A stretch of 63,552 nt of DNA from positions 1-63,552 of the forward strand of contig JAAFKI010000184.1 of the NCBI GenBank assembly GCA_021399345.1, read 5' to 3'. Position numbers and translations under genes: made by a program. Under the pieces are notes generated by a model. It did no database searches and had not been told where the DNA came from. It worked only from the letters and a program-made list of their open reading frames with translations. This DNA is from Candidatus Heimdallarchaeota archaeon. Its GTDB lineage: Archaea > Asgardarchaeota > Heimdallarchaeia > Heimdallarchaeales > Heimdallarchaeaceae. Every line of letters begins with the position of its first letter. Position 1 is the first letter of the stretch. Shown here piece by piece: positions 1 to 9,265 of the stretch.

Positions 1-264
1 GATACCAATTTATACTTTTGTGCATCGCTTCTCATTGTATTGCAAACTATAAGTCTAATATCCTACCTTATTAGATATGAGACAATATTGTAAGGGATAG
101 ACTTCGTTTCCACTGGAGCAAGTTTTATTTCGAGTGGAAAAAAAGAAGAAGAAGAAGTCTAGTTTTCCTTCATTTATCTTTTCAAAACAAAAAGATAGCG
201 AACAGTTGGATAAGTATCATCATACCGTACCTGTTGCATATTTCATAAATATGTAAATTAAATT

Positions 265-483
265 CTACCCATCTAAATGTTTCATAACATTTCTTTCAAC
301 ATTTTTTATAGTTGCTATAATCAAGAATATTGCTGCAATTACAGCAACTGCTATTGCTTGCATTGTGAAGTTTGCAATCATAATAAAACTAGCAAGCAGA
401 CATAAGAAACCAAAAAATGAAAAGACTATAATCATTAGCTTGGATAAATCATCAGCATATTCCCCTTTTGTATTTTGTGACAT
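265..483 (-). CDS. small two-helix membrane protein, unknown function
   Basis: This 72-residue protein has two hydrophobic stretches, about residues 16-37 and 41-59. They are flanked by a polar N-terminus and a short basic C-terminus, as expected of an integral membrane hairpin. I do not recognise a family. An A+T-rich element resembling a TATA box (GTATTTAAG, near 508-516 on the opposite strand) lies about 25-30 bases upstream of the ATG, which supports expression with a very short leader. Its neighbour is the ABC exporter remnant, and no functional link is visible. Confidence 0.55.
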   Translation of the reverse strand: MSQNTKGEYADDLSKLMIIVFSFFGFLCLLASFIMIANFTMQAIAVAVIAAIFLIIATIKNVERNVMKHLDG

Positions 484-628
484 AATTTCTATAGTGTTAA
501 AAGCATCTTAAATACTTTAGGAAGGGTAATCGAAAGAAATTCTAAGCTAAGTTCATTTAATTATTTTTAGAAATATAGTAAATTCTATAATTCACTGTTA
601 TAATTGCAACTATATTGAGAGTTGAAAA

Positions 629-1560
629 TCACGAAATAGTCTGTTCTTGCCATTCTAGACTTTGATGAACATAATACTGATTGTAGAGCGAAGCATATTT
701 TCCTTTTTGAGCTAGAAGTTCCTCGTGTGTTCCTTCTTCAACTATATCTCCATTTTCCATTACAATAATTCGATCAACATTTACAATAGTTGTTAATCGA
801 TGTGCAATGATAATAGCGGTTCTGTCGGCAAGTATATTTACTAAAGCTTCTTGAATCATAGCTTCTGTATAAGCATCAACACTCGAAGTAGCTTCATCTA
901 AAATGAGGACCTTGGGATCTAATAGAATTGCACGTGCAAAGCTGATTAGCTGCCTTTGCCCCACTGAAAGGTCACCTCCACGATCACCAATTTTTGTTTC
1001 TAATCCATCAGGTAGTCTATGTACAAAATCACTAGCTTGTACTATATCTAATACGCGCCAGATGTCTTCATCAGTAGCTTCTTCTCTTCCATATTGGATA
1101 TTTTCTTTAATAGAGCCAGGAAATAAGTAAACGTTCTGCTCTACCTTGCCAAGTTGTTTTCTGTACGATTCTAAGGTATAATCGCGAATACTCTGCCCAT
1201 CGATTAGGATGTCACCACCTTGATATTCATAGTAACGAGAGAGTAAGGAAACTAAAGAAGTCTTACCTGCGCCCGTGTGACCAACTATAGCTAGTTTTTC
1301 TCCTTTATGAATAGTTAAATTTAGATTTTCAAAGATCACATTATCTTTATCATACCAGAAATTAATATTATCAAATTGAATACTGCCCTTGATATCTAGA
1401 AGATGTTGAGCATCTGGTTTCTGTTGAACCTTTGGTTTACTGTCAACTATACTCAAACATCGCTCAAAAGCAGCCATTCCAGCACTCAGTTCAGGGAAGA
1501 ATCTCGCTAGCTGCATCACAGGATTGAAGAAATTTTAGAGATACAGAACAAACATAAGGA
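629..1560 (-). pseudogene. remnant of a type IV ABC exporter (nucleotide-binding domain only)
   Basis: The open part (629-1519) encodes a complete exporter-type ATPase domain. It has Walker A GHTGAGKTS, signature LSVGQ, Walker B VLILDEATSSVD and the H-loop IIIAHRLTT. An ABC half-exporter normally has six membrane helices before this domain; here they are absent. Reading upstream in the same frame gives LMFVLYL, a TAA stop at 1535-1537, then NFFNPVMQLARFF. The last is the linker that joins the final helix to the ATPase in this family, where the stop position is usually Gln (CAA). Similarity ends near 1560. The gene therefore looks broken twice, by loss of the membrane domain and by a nonsense codon. 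A domain reused from the internal ATG at 1519 cannot be excluded. Confidence 0.75.
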
Positions 1561-1725
1561 TTGTTTGCTTTTGATTTTTTGTTCGACATAATTCACTTTC
1601 CTCGATTAAAGATAAATTGAAATGAATGAAATCATTTTAAAAGTTTATCACTTGTTCTTCACTTCAAATGAAAAGTGTTTACTCTAAGTGAAAAAAAGTA
1701 AAAAAGAAGATAACCACTTAATCTA

Positions 1726-3258
1726 TTACTTCTTCTTTCTTCTTCTTTGTATAACAGTCATTGAAGTAAATAAGGTAAACAGAGATATCCAGAGAACTGA
1801 GCTTGTTCTGGAGGTTCCATTAGTATAAGGTGTAGGAAAGGTATGACTGGACAATTGAAATTCTATCTTTCCACCAACCATTGTTAGAAGAACGTTAATA
1901 TCCTTAAGGTTATCAGGATTCATAGTCATAGGATCATCGTCTATAACTATCAAATCAGCATACTTTCCAACTTCTAAAGAACCAATATAATCCTCTTGTT
2001 TTACAGCATAGGCACCTTCAATGGTCATCATTCTTAGAGCCATTTCAACCGATATTTCATGTTCAGCTACCCAAGGATCAGGTGTATGTATCGTTCCATT
2101 TTCATCAATAGCTTTTCTAGTAACTAAACCCCACAAGTGTAGGAAAGGTCTAATATTTCTTGAGCTACTCCAGTCATCTTCATCATAATTATTCCAAGTG
2201 AAATCAGTTTCCAAGTAAGAATGAATCCCCAAACCTGGAAGAGAGTATCTGTTTACATACCATTCTGCCCTCTCATCACTGTAGTGATCTGCGTAATATT
2301 CTTGCCAATAAGTTGGGAAATATCCTCTGACTGAGTGAATTGAATTGATTGAAATAGCGTGACTAATTAAATCTTCTCTGATAAAACTACTGTGCTCTAT
2401 TTGATGTCTAGCATCATCATTTGTCGAACCATTAAGTGCATATTCTATAGCATTTAGAACAGTTTCAGTTGATCTATCGCCCATAGAGTGGAGTGCTACG
2501 CAAAAACCTCTATCATGAATCGAATCAACAATTGAATTTAATTCTGTTTGATTGAAATAGAGATCACCATAAGGGTTGATAATCCCCCATGTATCTATCA
2601 TTTCTTGTGTATATGGAATGCTCATTGCTGGAAAGCCTCTGTTTCCAAAAGCACCATCAGAATAGATTTTAAAACCAGGAATCCGCAGTTTTAGTTCATT
2701 ATCTATAATCGGTATTAGATCTGGTTGCCAATGTCCAACAAGAACAGATTCATTATTCTCAAGCCAAGCGTAATTGTATATTAGAAAAGCGTTCACACGA
2801 AGACGAAGCTGATCATTTTGTTCTGCTTCTTGAATCCATGCTAGCTCTCCAGCGTCGATGCTTTTTTCATTCAGTGTTGTATAACCGTTAGCTAGAGCAA
2901 GTGTTTGAGCATCATAAATATTACTTGTATCGCCCAACCAAAACAAAGATGCCATATAGTGTGTATGACCATCGATTATACCAGGCATAATAGTTCGACC
3001 ATCTAAATCATAGGTAGTGTCGTTTTCAGTTGCGAAGTCTTGTAGAATTGTTTCAGTACTTCCTAAGCCTATAATTAAACCATCTTCAATTGCAATAGCT
3101 TGAACCAAAGGATTAGTTTCATCAATGGTGATTATATTTCCGTTACAGAAGATATAGTCAACAAGAGTGGGACTAGCATCAGCTTGAGAAATTGCAGGAA
3201 GGATAAAAGGAAACACTAACAACATAAAAACAGGAAGAAAAGAGAGAGATTTCTTCAT
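1726..3258 (-). CDS. secreted YtcJ-like amidohydrolase (amidohydrolase family 3)
   Basis: This 510-residue protein is a probable exported metal-dependent hydrolase. Residues 1-28 form a signal peptide. The TIM-barrel amidohydrolase core follows, with the metal-binding GHTHYM near residue 97, ALHSMGDRS near 257, RHQIEHSS near 285 and the C-terminal composite-sheet segment GSLEVGKYADLIVIDDDP. The C-terminus has TSRTSS, a hydrophobic helix and RRRKKK, so the enzyme is probably tethered outside the cell. YtcJ-like proteins act on amides or related bonds, but the substrate is not predictable. The gene stands alone on its strand. Confidence 0.85.
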   Translation of the reverse strand: MKKSLSFLPVFMLLVFPFILPAISQADASPTLVDYIFCNGNIITIDETNPLVQAIAIEDGLIIGLGSTETILQDFATENDTTYDLDGRTIMPGIIDGHTHYMASLFWLGDTSNIYDAQTLALANGYTTLNEKSIDAGELAWIQEAEQNDQLRLRVNAFLIYNYAWLENNESVLVGHWQPDLIPIIDNELKLRIPGFKIYSDGAFGNRGFPAMSIPYTQEMIDTWGIINPYGDLYFNQTELNSIVDSIHDRGFCVALHSMGDRSTETVLNAIEYALNGSTNDDARHQIEHSSFIREDLISHAISINSIHSVRGYFPTYWQEYYADHYSDERAEWYVNRYSLPGLGIHSYLETDFTWNNYDEDDWSSSRNIRPFLHLWGLVTRKAIDENGTIHTPDPWVAEHEISVEMALRMMTIEGAYAVKQEDYIGSLEVGKYADLIVIDDDPMTMNPDNLKDINVLLTMVGGKIEFQLSSHTFPTPYTNGTSRTSSVLWISLFTLFTSMTVIQRRRKKK

Positions 3259-3430
3259 AGTTATTAGTCTAATCCAAAAAATAAAAAGGTTTAGGAGAAT
3301 TGAATGCTTAAAGCGGATTAGTTAGTAAAGGATAAAGGTCCAATGAACCAGCAGGATATGACGATCCAAAATTGGAAGAAATGAGAAAATTAATTCGTTA
3401 AAATCTCTCTCAAATCACCTATTTCTTTTT

Positions 3431-4348
3431 CTACTGGGAATCCATTCCTTTCTTAAAAGCTATAAATCTGTATGTAAGGTATTCAAGGAACAGCTTTGGA
3501 TCAGTTCTACGTGGTCCAACTTCAAACAACATTTCTTTTGCCATCTCAAACTCCTGGTTGAAAAAAGCTGAAACTATTTTGGAAATAATCCAATACTTTT
3601 TCCTAAAAGATTTTTTGTAAAAATCAATTAGTACCTCTGTAATTGGTGGGATATATTTGTAAATATTATGATACAATTCCATTGTTTGAATCACTTGACT
3701 GGTTACATCAATGTCTTCCACTAGAATCAAACCTCTTTTTTTTGCACTATCTAAGTAAGATTCATGAACATGCATTTCCTTGAAATCTCTTCGACTGTCC
3801 TTTCGAAAATGAGATCCCATGACTAAGTAACCACCTCTTTTCAAATACCTAATTGTTTGGCCAAGACCATTCTCTATGGGGAAGTAGTTGCTTGATTCAC
3901 TCAGTAATACTACATCAAATTTCTCGTTGATCTCAAGATCCTCATATTTACATCGGATAAAAGATACATTTTCGTATTCTGGTAGAATATTCTCTGCAAA
4001 GTAATTCTCTTGGCTCGGAGAAGGGGATATACATGTAACTTTCATACCTTTATCTGCCATATAAATAGCATTATCTCCAACACCTGCCCCGACATCTAGA
4101 ACAGTTTCAACTTCTTCCGGAAACATGTCAATTAACTTCATGGTGTAGTTCTTTTGGGCTTTTGGCAGCTCATCAAGAGTCACAGGTTGCCCCTTTTGCC
4201 AAAGTCCTTGATGAAGAGATTTTAAACCAAGTCCTTTTACATAAATTTCAAGATCCAAACTGTCTTCGTCTCTTCTATTTTTTGAATATTCTGTAAAATC
4301 ACTGTATCCCAACAACCACCCTTTTTTTCTAAGTTTTGATTTCTTCAT
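3431..4348 (-). CDS. class I SAM-dependent methyltransferase (cyclopropane-synthase-like)
   Basis: About 305 residues. The SAM-binding motif I is VLDVGAGVGDNAIYMADKG, followed by the acidic strand-2 region and VVLLSESSNYFP, as in small-molecule methyltransferases of the cyclopropane/UbiE/sterol type. Motif I is preceded by about 80 residues and followed by a helical C-terminal region near residues 230-300. I chose the ATG at 4348. The reading frame continues six codons further to a TTG, but that stretch is one copy of an 18-base direct repeat whose other copy lies inside the gene, so it is probably not coding. The substrate is unknown. Confidence 0.75.
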   Translation of the reverse strand: MKKSKLRKKGWLLGYSDFTEYSKNRRDEDSLDLEIYVKGLGLKSLHQGLWQKGQPVTLDELPKAQKNYTMKLIDMFPEEVETVLDVGAGVGDNAIYMADKGMKVTCISPSPSQENYFAENILPEYENVSFIRCKYEDLEINEKFDVVLLSESSNYFPIENGLGQTIRYLKRGGYLVMGSHFRKDSRRDFKEMHVHESYLDSAKKRGLILVEDIDVTSQVIQTMELYHNIYKYIPPITEVLIDFYKKSFRKKYWIISKIVSAFFNQEFEMAKEMLFEVGPRRTDPKLFLEYLTYRFIAFKKGMDSQ

Positions 4349-4370
4349 AATTTCACTGTATCCCAATAAC
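4299..4370. repeat. 18-base direct repeat spanning the methyltransferase start
   Basis: TCACTGTATCCCAACAAC at 4299-4316 recurs with one mismatch at 4353-4370, exactly 54 bases apart, in the same orientation. The inner copy codes for the conserved-looking GYSD of the methyltransferase. The outer copy lies over the start and produces the false N-terminal extension. It may be a small duplication or a paired regulatory element. Confidence 0.6.
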
Positions 4371-4526
4371 TAGCTTTACTTGCTAGATTTTCATATCTTT
4401 AGAGTTCGCGCAATATTTTCAGATGTCTCTTTTGGATCAAATGTATCGATTTAGGTGATGTCTCACTAATTATTGAGGGAAACAATTGATTTCGAGCGCG
4501 CGATTATCACTTCATTTTCCTTGTAT

Positions 4527-4552
4527 AATGTTTTAAACATTTTAATATTTTT
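4527..4552 (+). promoter_or_regulatory. palindrome and TATA-like box before a small ORF
   Basis: AATGTTTTAAACATT (4527-4541) is a perfect dyad around one central base. It is followed directly by an A+T-rich TATA-like stretch (TTAATATTTTTAAAG). The distance to the ATG at 4574 is about 25-30 bases, which fits a leaderless archaeal transcript with a regulator site touching the promoter. Confidence 0.4.
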
Positions 4553-4573
4553 AAAGTATCTGCTGAAAAGAAG

Positions 4574-4777
4574 ATGAGGATTACTACACTAAAAGAGATA
4601 GAAGCTATGAATCAGTGTAATGTTTTGAAACTTATTGGTGATGACCCTAAATTGGAGGATATGATAAGATCTATCTTTGGCGCGTTTATGGCACTACCTA
4701 TTTGTTCTGTAGTATTTATAATATTTTCATACAGATTAATAAAAACAATTAGAAAGAGGACAAAGATTCAAAGTTAA
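4574..4777 (+). CDS. small single-pass membrane protein, unknown
   Basis: This 67-residue frame has a polar N-terminal half, one hydrophobic segment (about residues 35-53, FGAFMALPICSVVFIIFSY) and a basic tail (KTIRKRTK). That layout fits an N-out, C-in membrane peptide. No family is recognised. A TATA-like element at the right distance supports expression, but the length is small enough that chance cannot be excluded. Confidence 0.4.
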   Translation: MRITTLKEIEAMNQCNVLKLIGDDPKLEDMIRSIFGAFMALPICSVVFIIFSYRLIKTIRKRTKIQS

Positions 4778-4840
4778 ATTTTACATATTTTCTCATAACA
4801 GAGTTATTAAAGAACATGTAAGAATTAGACTTTCTATCTT

Positions 4841-7800
4841 TCAATTTCTTCTTCTTTTGATCTGTTCAATGTTGGCATGTATCAGCCTTTTCATGTTTGG
4901 AGTAATTGCTGAGATATCTACATCAAATACCAAGAAAGGTGTATTATGCTCCATGTAAATTGGTTTCAAGACAGCTTGAGCTATTTTATAAGGTAAACAT
5001 TGCATAGGACCTGTTAATATTAAGGAATCAAAGTGAGAGTTTTCTAAAGTTTCCATTCCCTTACCGATTGTTGGAATAGCTTCACCGAAAATTAAAGGAC
5101 TTATAAGATCCTTAGATTTAACGAAAATTTCTTTCAGATTGTTTCGCTCAGCAAACAGTAATCCAGTTTTATCAAACTTCTTTCGCATCTTCTTTTCTAC
5201 TCTAAGCATGACTATAGGAGCAATTTTACTTATGAGATATATGCGAGAATATCTTGTCCACAATGTTGTATATGCTCTCAGTGGAGTTGTTCTTGCAAAA
5301 GGATCCATCTGCCAGAGCTGAGCTATGATGTGACGCAAACTATGGTTGGTATATAAAATGAGCTCATAAACATCTGTAGATTTGACTAAAATATCATGTT
5401 CAGCATAAATTTCCTTTAACTCCTTCAAAAAGAATGGACTGAAACGGACAAAGAAATCACCACTTACCAGAACTTTAGGAAGGTCCATTGGTGTGCTTTT
5501 TCTTGGAATGGTTGCTATATTATCTATTAGTTTATCGATATTTTGCGTATACTCCTTAAATGTTGTTGAGCTATTCAGGAATTCAGAATAGTATTTGTGC
5601 AAGAGTTCCAAACTATCATTCTTTCCGACAACTTGCAGAGCATTCTCAATTTCAGACATTAAATCCCCGATGAGAATAGATCTGGTAGCATATTTAGCAA
5701 CTGTTAATCTGCTAGTTCCTAAGAAATCTGTGAGTTGATCAAAACGGTAAATAAAGAAATTTTCCAATTTATTATCTTTGATAAACTGTTCTATAAAATG
5801 GAAATAGCTATATACAGCACAAGGGCTTCCTCCTCTAAACATGTACAAACCTAATACTTCACCAGGTTTTCTGTTTTCAATCAAATGCATAATTTGACCC
5901 AAGATAATGGGTAATGGGAGACATTCTTTTCCTGAACAATGTCTTAATCCTCTAACAGGATAATCAATATTGATTTCAGTCGTTTGTCCAACATTATATC
6001 CTAAGAGCTTGAATAAAAGTTCAAATGAATCAGTATGGATTTTTGAAAAACTTGGGAAGAAGAGTTTAACTCTGGGATCTTTAATTCCTAGTTTCTTATC
6101 ATCTGAAGTAAGAACAACAACTTTTCCTCCTCTGAGTTTCACCTGAGTTACTTTGAATGGTTTGTCCTCCTTTGCTTTCTTACTTGCTTGAAAATTATTA
6201 ATAATTTCTAGATAAGCTTCTAATCTTGTTTGTGTCCCTGCATCTGCAGTGTGAGCATCAAGTTCTAGAAACAAGTAAGGTTTGTTTTTCATTTCACTTC
6301 GTACATAATTCTGAATAAAAGCATCTATAGTACAGCTGAAACTGTTTATGTATAATAGAAATAGATTATCATTTTTCGCAGCCATATCAATAGCCATTTT
6401 GACATAGTTGGAGAAATACCATGGAATATCATCAACATGCTTCTTCTCTAGAAAATCAAATGGGATGACGGTTACTCCCATACTTGAGAGTTTCTTTGGT
6501 ATAAGCTGGGATGTTTCTGGAGGGAATGCATTATAGCTTCTACCTAGAAGTAAAATACCTATTTCATTACTTTCTTTTAGTTTCTCTAGATGTTCTTTAC
6601 CCCAATCTAAAAATTGTTGTTCAACAGCTTTCTGTTTTGAGACTGCCTTTTGAAATGCCTTTTCAGCAAGATTCTTAGGTTGTTTCAACTCTTTTACAGC
6701 CATCTTCACTAAGGATTTGTCTGATTCGTACCCTTTAGCAAAACTTAGCACAGGATTCAAGAATTTTGCATCTTTGAATGCTTGTCTGATGAAATATGGA
6801 CTTCCTTGAGTAATAGGACAAAAGGTTGAGTCCATCCATTTTCCTTCAGTGGGCATACCATGCATGTGTGGAACAAATATCAAATCTACTTTTTTCTTAA
6901 TTAAGTCTAAAACAGCTCCATGTAAAATTTGAATAGGAAAACAGAAAGGAGCATTGGTTTGAAGTTCCTTATCTTCATCTATTTCTGAGAGAATTACTTC
7001 ATAACCCAATTCCTCAAAAAAGATAGAGAAAAATGGATAAAGAGTATGGGTAAGTAGAGCCCTAGGAATACCAATTGTTCCTTTAGAACCCGCTTTCATA
7101 GATTTCTTTTGGGTGTTCTTAGCAAACATCAACTCATTTCTTAAATCTACTAAGTTTTCTTTTTCATCAATCTTATCTGAACCTCTCCATTGGTGTTCAA
7201 AACGGCTGCATCTTCCACCAAATGGAAACTTCCTTCCTCCCACTTCATAACGTTCAATCTGACAATAATTCTTACAAGCTTTACAAGTGAAACTCCCTAA
7301 ATGCTTTAATTCTTCCTTGATTAAGGATTCAAGATTTGTTTCTTTAGGCATTCCATCAATTTCATGTTTTTCATATTTTGATTGTGCAATAAGTGCTATT
7401 CCAAAAGCACCAATCAGTTCGGGGCTGGGCGGGATAATAATCTGTTTTCCAGTTGTTTGAGCAAATGCATACCCTACAGAATTATTCTTAGCAACTCCTC
7501 CTTGGAAGAAAATCTTCTTACCAACCTGTCTAGAACCTTTAACTTTATTGAGGTAGTTTTCAGCAATTGAATAAACCAAACCACCTACAATATTTTCACT
7601 TCCATATCCTTCTTGCATAGCTGTTCTAACATCTGTATTAATGAAAGCAGCACAATCAGCTTTGAATCTGACGGGTTCTTCTGCTGTCATAGCAATATTT
7701 GAAATATCAAATACATGAACACCCATATCACCTTTAGAACTCTCTTCTAGAAATGAACCTGTTCCTGCAGAACAAGAAGCATTCATTGCATAATCTACAG

Positions 7801-9061
7801 GTACTCCATTTTGCAGATACATATATTTTGAATCTTGTCCTCCTATTTCGAAAATCGTATCAACTTCTGAATCATAATATACTGCTCCCTCAGAATGAGC
7901 TGAAATCTCATTAAATACAGCTGATGTCCCTAGATAAGCTCCAACTAGTTGTCTTCCAGAACCAGTCACCCCAACTAAATTCACTTTAATATTTCCTACT
8001 TGAGAAATAATTTCTTCAATACAATTTCTTGCAGCTTGAATAGGGTTTCCGCTTGTTCTACCATAAAATGAAGCTAAAACGGATTTATCTTCAGGGTCAA
8101 TAAGAACAGCTTTTGTGGTTGTGGAACCAACATCAACACCTAATAGGTAAGTTGAGTCTTTATCGAAATCAGTTTTATTTTCAACTGGATCGATAATAGT
8201 AACTTGACTACTAAAATCTTTAAGTGAGGGGAAAGTAGTAAAACTTTTACTTGTTTTGAGATTTATTTCAGTATGCTCTGGGTTCTCTTTTACTAATAGT
8301 GCAGTTCCAAAGGCTTCAAAAACTGAACTTTCTGGTTTGATAACTACATCTACATCTGAAATTTGCTCTCTTAAGATTTGTACAAACGCATCATTAAGAG
8401 AAACTCCTCCAACTAGCAACAATCTTTTAACATCAACTCTTGATTGAATTATCAATCCCATTACTTTATTAGCCATACTTGCTAGAACTGATGTTAGGAT
8501 GTCTTCTAATGAAGCTTCACCTCGATTTAATTTGTGAGTTACATCTGATTTGCAATGAACAGAACATCTTGATGCTAATTCCATTTTCTTTCCTTTCTTT
8601 GCTAATTCTATAGCTTCCGGAAGAGTAACATCTAAACGGTCAATTTGTTGAACAAAAAATTCACCGCTCCCAGCAGCACATTTGTCATGAGAAAGAACAT
8701 TAAGAATATGGCCTTCCTTACTCAGAACATACAGAACAAACGCTTCCCCACCAAGAGATACAACAACATCAAATTTCTCATCGTACGAGTTTATTGCTCT
8801 TTCAGCAACTACTATTTCAGAAATTTCCCCAAAAGAGCCACTAACATTGAAGTAGCAGTCTTTCCCATTAATGTTCTTTTTAATAATTTTATCAAGGACT
8901 TCTTTAGGTTTTCCTAAATGAGGTTGTTTGTATGTTTGAACATTCATACTCTCGTCTACAGATACTACATTAACAGATACAGAACCAATATTTACACCCA
9001 CATACTTACTAATGCTAAACACCCTATAGATTGAATAAATGAGATATATTTCATGAAACAA
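4841..9061 (-). CDS. giant 2-hydroxyacyl-CoA dehydratase activase-like protein (double BadF/BadG ATPase, DUF2229, HgdB-like)
   Basis: This 1406-residue protein is related to activators that use ATP to drive electrons into 2-hydroxyacyl-CoA dehydratases or benzoyl-CoA reductases. Two ASKHA-fold BadF/BadG/HgdC-type domains occur in tandem. Domain 1 (about 20-260) has KCAAGSGEFF and SRCSVHCKS. Domain 2 (about 305-570) has LLGVDVGSTTTKAVLI, EIGGQDSK and SCSAGTGSFLEES. The Cys in these motifs normally hold a bridging [4Fe-4S] cluster. A Cys cluster (CKACKNYC near 598, then GGRCSRF) precedes the DUF2229-like region (about 670-960). A dehydratase-like C-terminal half follows, with RGLRHCSGKECLPLP near 1040. 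This architecture is known in anaerobes, but the substrate is not. The start is uncertain: a GTG at 9022 would remove 13 odd N-terminal residues. Confidence 0.85.
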   Translation of the reverse strand: MFHEIYLIYSIYRVFSISKYVGVNIGSVSVNVVSVDESMNVQTYKQPHLGKPKEVLDKIIKKNINGKDCYFNVSGSFGEISEIVVAERAINSYDEKFDVVVSLGGEAFVLYVLSKEGHILNVLSHDKCAAGSGEFFVQQIDRLDVTLPEAIELAKKGKKMELASRCSVHCKSDVTHKLNRGEASLEDILTSVLASMANKVMGLIIQSRVDVKRLLLVGGVSLNDAFVQILREQISDVDVVIKPESSVFEAFGTALLVKENPEHTEINLKTSKSFTTFPSLKDFSSQVTIIDPVENKTDFDKDSTYLLGVDVGSTTTKAVLIDPEDKSVLASFYGRTSGNPIQAARNCIEEIISQVGNIKVNLVGVTGSGRQLVGAYLGTSAVFNEISAHSEGAVYYDSEVDTIFEIGGQDSKYMYLQNGVPVDYAMNASCSAGTGSFLEESSKGDMGVHVFDISNIAMTAEEPVRFKADCAAFINTDVRTAMQEGYGSENIVGGLVYSIAENYLNKVKGSRQVGKKIFFQGGVAKNNSVGYAFAQTTGKQIIIPPSPELIGAFGIALIAQSKYEKHEIDGMPKETNLESLIKEELKHLGSFTCKACKNYCQIERYEVGGRKFPFGGRCSRFEHQWRGSDKIDEKENLVDLRNELMFAKNTQKKSMKAGSKGTIGIPRALLTHTLYPFFSIFFEELGYEVILSEIDEDKELQTNAPFCFPIQILHGAVLDLIKKKVDLIFVPHMHGMPTEGKWMDSTFCPITQGSPYFIRQAFKDAKFLNPVLSFAKGYESDKSLVKMAVKELKQPKNLAEKAFQKAVSKQKAVEQQFLDWGKEHLEKLKESNEIGILLLGRSYNAFPPETSQLIPKKLSSMGVTVIPFDFLEKKHVDDIPWYFSNYVKMAIDMAAKNDNLFLLYINSFSCTIDAFIQNYVRSEMKNKPYLFLELDAHTADAGTQTRLEAYLEIINNFQASKKAKEDKPFKVTQVKLRGGKVVVLTSDDKKLGIKDPRVKLFFPSFSKIHTDSFELLFKLLGYNVGQTTEINIDYPVRGLRHCSGKECLPLPIILGQIMHLIENRKPGEVLGLYMFRGGSPCAVYSYFHFIEQFIKDNKLENFFIYRFDQLTDFLGTSRLTVAKYATRSILIGDLMSEIENALQVVGKNDSLELLHKYYSEFLNSSTTFKEYTQNIDKLIDNIATIPRKSTPMDLPKVLVSGDFFVRFSPFFLKELKEIYAEHDILVKSTDVYELILYTNHSLRHIIAQLWQMDPFARTTPLRAYTTLWTRYSRIYLISKIAPIVMLRVEKKMRKKFDKTGLLFAERNNLKEIFVKSKDLISPLIFGEAIPTIGKGMETLENSHFDSLILTGPMQCLPYKIAQAVLKPIYMEHNTPFLVFDVDISAITPNMKRLIHANIEQIKRRRN

Positions 9062-9265
9062 TGAATATCTTATAAAATTTGTCTACGAACAACTACATAA
9101 AATGGGAATTACACTTAATTTCATCAAGAATTTAGTAGTAATTAAGAAAAAAAATCTCATGGTTTCATGGAAATATTTAAAAAACATTTACAAGAGATGG
9201 ATTTCGAGTCTATTCTTCAATTTTTCAGCCATATCACAAAAGAATCAGGAATTAAAAGAGAAAAA

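Noticed and set aside
140..160. GAA microsatellite as a regulatory repeat
   Set aside because: It is a short purine run in an A+T-rich region without a gene around it; nothing supports a function.
1..264. Possible gene at the left edge
   Set aside because: No frame with coding character or start is visible and no family motif; only A+T-rich sequence.
4841..9061. Intein or assembly fusion inside the 1406-residue protein
   Set aside because: The domain order (two activase domains, Cys link, dehydratase-like half) is a known architecture, the frame is continuous, and no intein splice motifs were seen.
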